From: Ruminococcus sp.
Lineage (GTDB): Bacteria > Bacillota > Clostridia > Oscillospirales > Ruminococcaceae
Length of the DNA: 8,823 nucleotides
Assembly: GCA_003446315.1 (NCBI GenBank)
Contig: DMBA01000178.1
Span: 1 to 8,823 of the forward strand
Direction: 5' to 3'
Shown: piece by piece, positions 5,788 to 8,823 of the stretch
How the letters are laid out: each line of letters opens with the position of its first letter
Numbering within the stretch: position 1 is the stretch's first letter
Translations under genes and position numbers: made by a program
Notes under the pieces: model-generated
Database searches by the model: none
Seen by the model: only the letters and a program-made list of their open reading frames with translations
Told to the model about the DNA's origin: nothing

Positions 5788-7051
5788 AATCAAATTCGAA
5801 ACCGTTGATCGAAACGGTCACGCCCTCCTTTGCGCCCATTGCTTCCAGCTTTGCAATGATACCGCTGCTGCGCAGGACACGCTCAAAGTATTGCAGCGAT
5901 GACCAGTCATCCGGATTGATCGTCCGCATGATCGGCTCCAGAAATGCCGCTTCTACTTGATATACGCCGTCTTCATCTATCGTGACGGTGAACTTCTTTA
6001 CTTCTTCCGGTGCTTTTTCCGGAACCGCTTCCGGTTCAAATCGCTTGACCGGCGGGAGCGTTTCCAGTGTGCGGGAGATCTCATCCAGCAAGGGTCTTGT
6101 TCCCTGTGCTGCGGCTGCTGATATCACAAAGAACGGCAGTCCTTTTTCGGTGATATAGGCTTTCAGCCGTTCGATCTGCTCCTCTGTGGCAAGATCCGAT
6201 TTATTCGCTGCGACGATCTGCGGGCAGTTGCTGAGATCTTCCGAGAAATTCCGCAGTTCTTTATTGATCTTTTCAAAGTCTTCGATCGGATCCCGGTCTT
6301 CGCTGCCTGCGCAATCCAGCACATGCACGATCAGCCGGCAGCGCTCTACATGCCGCAAAAATGCATGTCCGAGTCCTGCGCCTTCTGCTGCGCCTTCGAT
6401 CAGACCCGGTATATCTGCCATGACAAACGAACGCTCGTCATCCATTTTGACAACGCCGAGCACCGGCTCCAGTGTTGTGAAATGATAATTGGCGATTTTC
6501 GGCTTTGCTGCTGATACCACAGAGATCAATGTGGATTTTCCGACGTTCGGAAAGCCCACCAAACCGACATCTGCCAGCAGTTTCAGCTCTAAGATCACAT
6601 CATATTTTTCGCCGTCATATCCCGGTTTTGCAAAACGCGGTACCTGACGGGTGGACGATGCAAAATGCTGGTTGCCTTTGCCGCCTTTGCCGCCCTTTGC
6701 CAGAATGACCGGTTCATCTCCTGAGAGATCTGCCATCACTCTGCCGGTTTCTGCTTCCCGCACGACTGTACCGCGGGGTACTTTAATGACGAGATCGGGG
6801 GCACTTTTTCCCGTGCAGCGCTTTGCTGCGCCGTTCTGACCGTTTTCGGCGACATATTTCCGTTTATAACGGAAGGAAATCAGGGATGAGAAATGGTCAT
6901 CGGCGACAAATACAATATCGCCGCCCTTGCCGCCGTCGCCGCCGTCGGGGCCGCCTGCTGCTACATATTTTTCACGGTGAAAGCTCACCGCGCCGTCGCC
7001 GCCGTTGCCGGCTTCGATCCGGATTCTCGCCTGATCTACGAACATTGACAT
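5777..7051 (-). CDS. obg: Obg/CgtA GTPase
   Basis: A 424-residue protein with the three Obg domains. The Gly-rich Obg fold covers residues 1-155 (GGDGGKGGD, AKGGKGGKGN). The G domain has G1 GFPNVGKST at 166-174, switch HFTTLEP, G3 DIPGL at 213-217, G4 NKSD at 283-286 and G5 SAAA at 311-314. A C-terminal OCT domain spans about 352-421. Obg is an essential GTPase that associates with the 50S subunit during assembly and links growth to stress responses. The ATG at 7051 is chosen because GAGGTG lies 6 nt upstream. The GTG at 7060 lies inside that site, and the ATG at 7045, which gives the commoner N-terminus MFVDQ, is 12 nt away. All nucleotide-binding motifs are intact. Confidence 0.97.
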   Translation of the reverse strand: MSMFVDQARIRIEAGNGGDGAVSFHREKYVAAGGPDGGDGGKGGDIVFVADDHFSSLISFRYKRKYVAENGQNGAAKRCTGKSAPDLVIKVPRGTVVREAETGRVMADLSGDEPVILAKGGKGGKGNQHFASSTRQVPRFAKPGYDGEKYDVILELKLLADVGLVGFPNVGKSTLISVVSAAKPKIANYHFTTLEPVLGVVKMDDERSFVMADIPGLIEGAAEGAGLGHAFLRHVERCRLIVHVLDCAGSEDRDPIEDFEKINKELRNFSEDLSNCPQIVAANKSDLATEEQIERLKAYITEKGLPFFVISAAAAQGTRPLLDEISRTLETLPPVKRFEPEAVPEKAPEEVKKFTVTIDEDGVYQVEAAFLEPIMRTINPDDWSSLQYFERVLRSSGIIAKLEAMGAKEGVTVSINGFEFDYVD

Positions 7052-7061
7052 AGTACTCACC

Positions 7062-7161
7062 TCATAAGAAATCCCCCTGCCGAAACAGCAAGGGGACTAT
7101 GCGGTACATCGCAGACGGGGCATCTGCATCCTGTGAGATACAGATCCCCCGAACGATTTTC
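7062..7161 (-). promoter_or_regulatory. Structured rpmA-obg intercistronic spacer
   Basis: This is 100 nt between the rpmA stop and the obg binding site. In the minus-strand RNA a 9-bp stem pairs 7137-7145 with 7122-7130 around a 6-nt loop, with one U-G pair that becomes a C/A mismatch on the other strand. A second possible stem pairs 7123-7127 with 7111-7115 and excludes the first. A third hairpin, 7074-7080 with 7088-7095 (one bulged base), precedes the obg Shine-Dalgarno. No U-tract follows, so it is not a standard terminator. A role in RNA processing or in setting the L27/Obg ratio is inference. Confidence 0.5.
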
Positions 7162-7446
7162 TTACTGCTCGACTGCGTAAACGCTGACGCGCTTGCGGTC
7201 ACGGCCGTAACGCTCGAAGCGAACCTGACCGTCGATCGTTGCAAACAGTGTGTCATCAGAGCCGATGCCGACATTGTTGCCCGGATGAATATGTGTGCCG
7301 CGCTGACGAACGAGAATGTTGCCCGCCAGAACGTACTGACCGTCGCCGCGCTTTACGCCAAGACGCTTTGCCTCGGAATCACGGCCGTTCTTTGTGGAAC
7401 CAACGCCCTTCTTGTGAGCGAAGAACTGCATGCTGATACGGATCAT
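7162..7446 (-). CDS. rpmA: 50S ribosomal protein L27, with cleavable N-terminal extension
   Basis: A 94-residue protein. After MIRISMQFF it shows the classical L27 sequence [21 protein letters not shown], then [24 protein letters not shown]27 sits at the 50S interface, and its N-terminal tail reaches the peptidyl-transferase centre. In Firmicutes the protein is made with a short extension, usually ending LQFF, which the Prp protease removes before the Ala; here the site reads MQFF-A. The start at 7446 has GGAGGTG 7 nt upstream and gives the expected extension. The next Met (residue 6) would leave only four residues of it. The prp gene lies 18 bp upstream in the same operon. Confidence 0.98.
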   Translation of the reverse strand: MIRISMQFFAHKKGVGSTKNGRDSEAKRLGVKRGDGQYVLAGNILVRQRGTHIHPGNNVGIGSDDTLFATIDGQVRFERYGRDRKRVSVYAVEQ

Positions 7447-7464
7447 TTCAATACACCTCCGTTT

Positions 7465-7824
7465 TCATTGATGTTGCTGCACGGTGCCTGATTCAGAGAT
7501 TGTGACACGGAATTTTCCGTCATAATCCTCTGCAAGCGCCTGAAAATGCAGCAAAAGTCCTTTTAGGATGTTTGCATGCACGGGATCCGGCTGTGCGAGC
7601 CGGATGACAATTTTGTTTTGCGCATTTGCTGCCGGTCTGACTGTGACACAATCTTCCGGTGCGCCGAAGCAATCCGAAAGCAATGCCGATGTCAACTGCA
7701 CGGCAGAGGACACTGCTGCACAGAGCACCGAATATCCGGTATCATCTGTTACGGTATCATGTCCGGTGACGGTGCATTCCGTAAAAAGACCGTCTTTGCG
7801 CACAAAATGTGCTTTCAGCAACAT
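7465..7824 (-). CDS. prp: Ribosomal-processing cysteine protease Prp
   Basis: A 119-residue protein of the YsxB/Prp family, encoded between rplU and rpmA as in other Firmicutes. The catalytic pair is visible as His22 in VTGHDTV and Cys35 in SVLCAAVSSAVQL, which is the GH...CAAVS signature of this family. Prp removes the N-terminal extension of L27, a step reported as essential in Staphylococcus. The spacing between His and Cys is 13 residues, one more than I recall for Staphylococcus aureus Prp. The ATG at 7824 follows the rplU stop by 9 nt without an obvious Shine-Dalgarno, suggesting coupled translation. It is cytoplasmic. Confidence 0.93.
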   Translation of the reverse strand: MLLKAHFVRKDGLFTECTVTGHDTVTDDTGYSVLCAAVSSAVQLTSALLSDCFGAPEDCVTVRPAANAQNKIVIRLAQPDPVHANILKGLLLHFQALAEDYDGKFRVTISESGTVQQHQ

Positions 7825-7833
7825 AGCCCGTGC

Positions 7834-8145
7834 TTATTTGCTGATGGATTCGATGCGGATCTGGGTATAGGGCTGTCTGTGACCCTTTGCACGCTTCTGA
7901 CCGCACTTCGGCTTGTAGGTGAAGACACGAATCTTCTTGCCCTTGCCGTTTGCGAGCACCTTTGCTGTGACGGATGCGCCGTCAACGAAAGGAGCGCCGA
8001 CTGTCAGAACCTTGCCATCGCCGATGGCTGCGATCTGATCGAAGGTGACGGTATCGCCGACCTCTGCTGTGAGCTTCTCAACGCGAATCACGTTGCCCTC
8101 CTCAACCTTGAGCTGCTTTCCGCCTGTCAAAATGACTGCATACAT
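7834..8145 (-). CDS. rplU: 50S ribosomal protein L21
   Basis: A 103-residue protein with the standard L21 sequence: MYAVILTGGKQLKVEEGN, then VGAPFVDGASVTAKVL, and the RNA-binding tail TYKPKCGQKRAKGHRQPYTQIRI. L21 is a 23S-binding protein of the large subunit. It is the first gene of the operon, starting about 102 nt after the inferred transcription start, with AGGTG 10 nt upstream of the ATG. Confidence 0.98.
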   Translation of the reverse strand: MYAVILTGGKQLKVEEGNVIRVEKLTAEVGDTVTFDQIAAIGDGKVLTVGAPFVDGASVTAKVLANGKGKKIRVFTYKPKCGQKRAKGHRQPYTQIRIESISK

Positions 8146-8247
8146 GGTATTTTGGCACCTGCCTTTTCCATAATCTCGCTGCGAACGGTGCGATATATGC
8201 GGAATTGCTCCATGGCATACTTCGGCTTCAACCGTCCAACATGCGGC
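8146..8247 (-). promoter_or_regulatory. rplU 5' leader, candidate L21 leader RNA
   Basis: About 102 nt lie between the inferred start of transcription and the rplU ATG, long for a simple leader. The RNA can form a hairpin at 8196-8219 with a 5-bp outer stem (UAUGC/GCAUA) and an inner GGA/UCC stem. This is enclosed by a 5-bp helix pairing 8231-8235 with 8185-8189. A small hairpin at 8223-8234 would compete with that outer helix. Firmicutes are known to have a conserved L21 leader in this position that is thought to bind L21; whether this one matches the published consensus could not be tested. Confidence 0.55.
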
Positions 8248-8253
8248 TTTTCC

Positions 8254-8282
8254 ATTATACAGGATTTTTCCCGATTTGTCAA
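8254..8282 (-). promoter_or_regulatory. Consensus sigma-A promoter of the rplU operon
   Basis: On the minus strand TTGACA (8277-8282) and TATAAT (8254-8259) are separated by exactly 17 bp. This perfect match suggests strong constitutive transcription, as expected for a ribosomal-protein operon. Transcription should start near 8247. Confidence 0.93.
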
Positions 8283-8291
8283 GTCCTGACG

Positions 8292-8326
8292 AAAAGCCGC
8301 CGGTATAAATATCGGCGGCTTTTTTT
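8292..8326. terminator. Terminator downstream of the dockerin gene, possibly bidirectional
   Basis: GCCGCCG (8296-8302) pairs with CGGCGGC (8313-8319), flanked by AAAA on the left and seven T's on the right. It lies about 18 nt past the dockerin stop, so it should end that minus-strand transcript before the rplU promoter. On the minus strand only four T's follow the stem. The plus-strand form has seven T's and a longer stem. Confidence 0.8.
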
Positions 8327-8343
8327 GCACTTTTTGTGAATTT

Positions 8344-8823
8344 TTACTGCTTCGATTCAAATTCTTCTTTTGTCATCATGCATGCGACATATTTCAGAAT
8401 GCGCGTGACATCGCTTGCCTGCATGCCCGGTGTGCTGTCGCAATCTGCATTCACCATGCCTTCCTCTGAGATCACGGCTTCGCTGTCTTCTGCCAGAAAA
8501 CGCGCGATCAGCACCGCATCGGATACATCTACGGAATCATCGCAGTTGGCATCTCCGATCAAGCCTTTTTTCTGCGGCTCCGGTGTTGTTGTGGTGGTCT
8601 TGACCGGCTCCGGAAGTTCCGGATCATAAGTATCCCAATCCGGCAGTTCATCCAGCGTGATGCAGTATTCGCTGTTATAGATCTTCGAAAGCTCTTCCGG
8701 ATCGTTCAGTTCGATCAGATAACGCTCATACCACGGGCAGAAATACAGCCAGTAAGCCTTTTCATTGAGGAGATTCTCCAGCGACGGGATCGTGTCGTTT
8801 TCACTCATGCAGACCATTTTCTG
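8344..8823 (-). CDS. Dockerin type I protein, 3' part (5' end beyond window)
   Basis: The frame is open to the window edge, so the visible ATG at 8817 may be internal; about 159 residues are seen. An unrecognised N-terminal part (ENLLNEKAYWLYFCPWYERY and on) is rich in aromatic and acidic residues. A TTTTTPEP linker joins it to a C-terminal type I dockerin. Repeat 1 holds the calcium loop DANCDDSVDVSD. Repeat 2 has DCDSTPGMQASD, with Thr at loop position 5 where Asp or Asn is usual. Dockerins attach secreted proteins to cohesins on scaffoldins or the cell surface, as in ruminococcal cellulosomes. No signal peptide can be seen because the start is missing. The partner module is not a recognisable glycoside hydrolase or carbohydrate-binding module in the part shown. 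Confidence 0.9.
   Translation of the reverse strand, partial: QKMVCMSENDTIPSLENLLNEKAYWLYFCPWYERYLIELNDPEELSKIYNSEYCITLDELPDWDTYDPELPEPVKTTTTTPEPQKKGLIGDANCDDSVDVSDAVLIARFLAEDSEAVISEEGMVNADCDSTPGMQASDVTRILKYVACMMTKEEFESKQ

Noticed and set aside
7576..8289. Plus-strand open frame of 237 codons
   Set aside because: It runs antisense across prp, rplU and the rplU promoter, and has no family resemblance.

Overview
The window looks like chromosomal DNA of a Gram-positive Firmicute close to Ruminococcus (Oscillospiraceae). The evidence is a type I dockerin protein with a Thr-rich linker, a lipoprotein C39-like peptidase with the same kind of linker, an L27 with the Firmicutes-type cleavable N-terminal extension next to its processing protease, and AGGAGG-type ribosome binding sites with near-perfect sigma-A promoters. 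The genus is an inference from these features; no 16S gene is present.

Left part (1-2412): a minus-strand P-loop ATPase of the PRK06851 type (83-1150) diverges from a plus-strand pair. That pair is a secreted C39-like peptidase lipoprotein (1334-2239), driven by a consensus promoter, and a 58-residue DUF4250 protein (2236-2412) coupled to it by an ATGA overlap. Middle part (2392-4527): minus-strand genes encode a NUDIX hydrolase (2392-2811) and an AraC-family regulator (2857-3645), probably co-transcribed, then a lone SUKH/SMI1-KNR4 protein (3870-4292) with its own extended -10 promoter. Next to the SUKH promoter lie two 63-bp tandem repeats (4362-4487) and a strong terminator (4499-4527).

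Right part (4601-8259): a conserved minus-strand ribosome-biogenesis operon in the order rplU, prp, rpmA, obg, mrnC, yebC. It starts at a consensus promoter (8254-8282), runs through a roughly 100-nt structured leader, and ends at the terminator at 4499-4527. L21 and L27 are 50S proteins, Prp trims L27, Obg is a 50S assembly GTPase and Mini-III matures 23S rRNA, so most of the operon serves the large subunit. YebC completes it. The window closes with the 3' part of a minus-strand dockerin protein (8344-8823), open at the window edge.

Most of this is ordinary housekeeping sequence. The parts that merit a second look are the 63-bp tandem repeat with strand-biased wobble pairing, the ATPase with an apparently decayed second P-loop half, the structured rpmA-obg spacer and rplU leader, and the dockerin protein with an unrecognised N-terminal module. 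I saw no convincing new multi-gene system.
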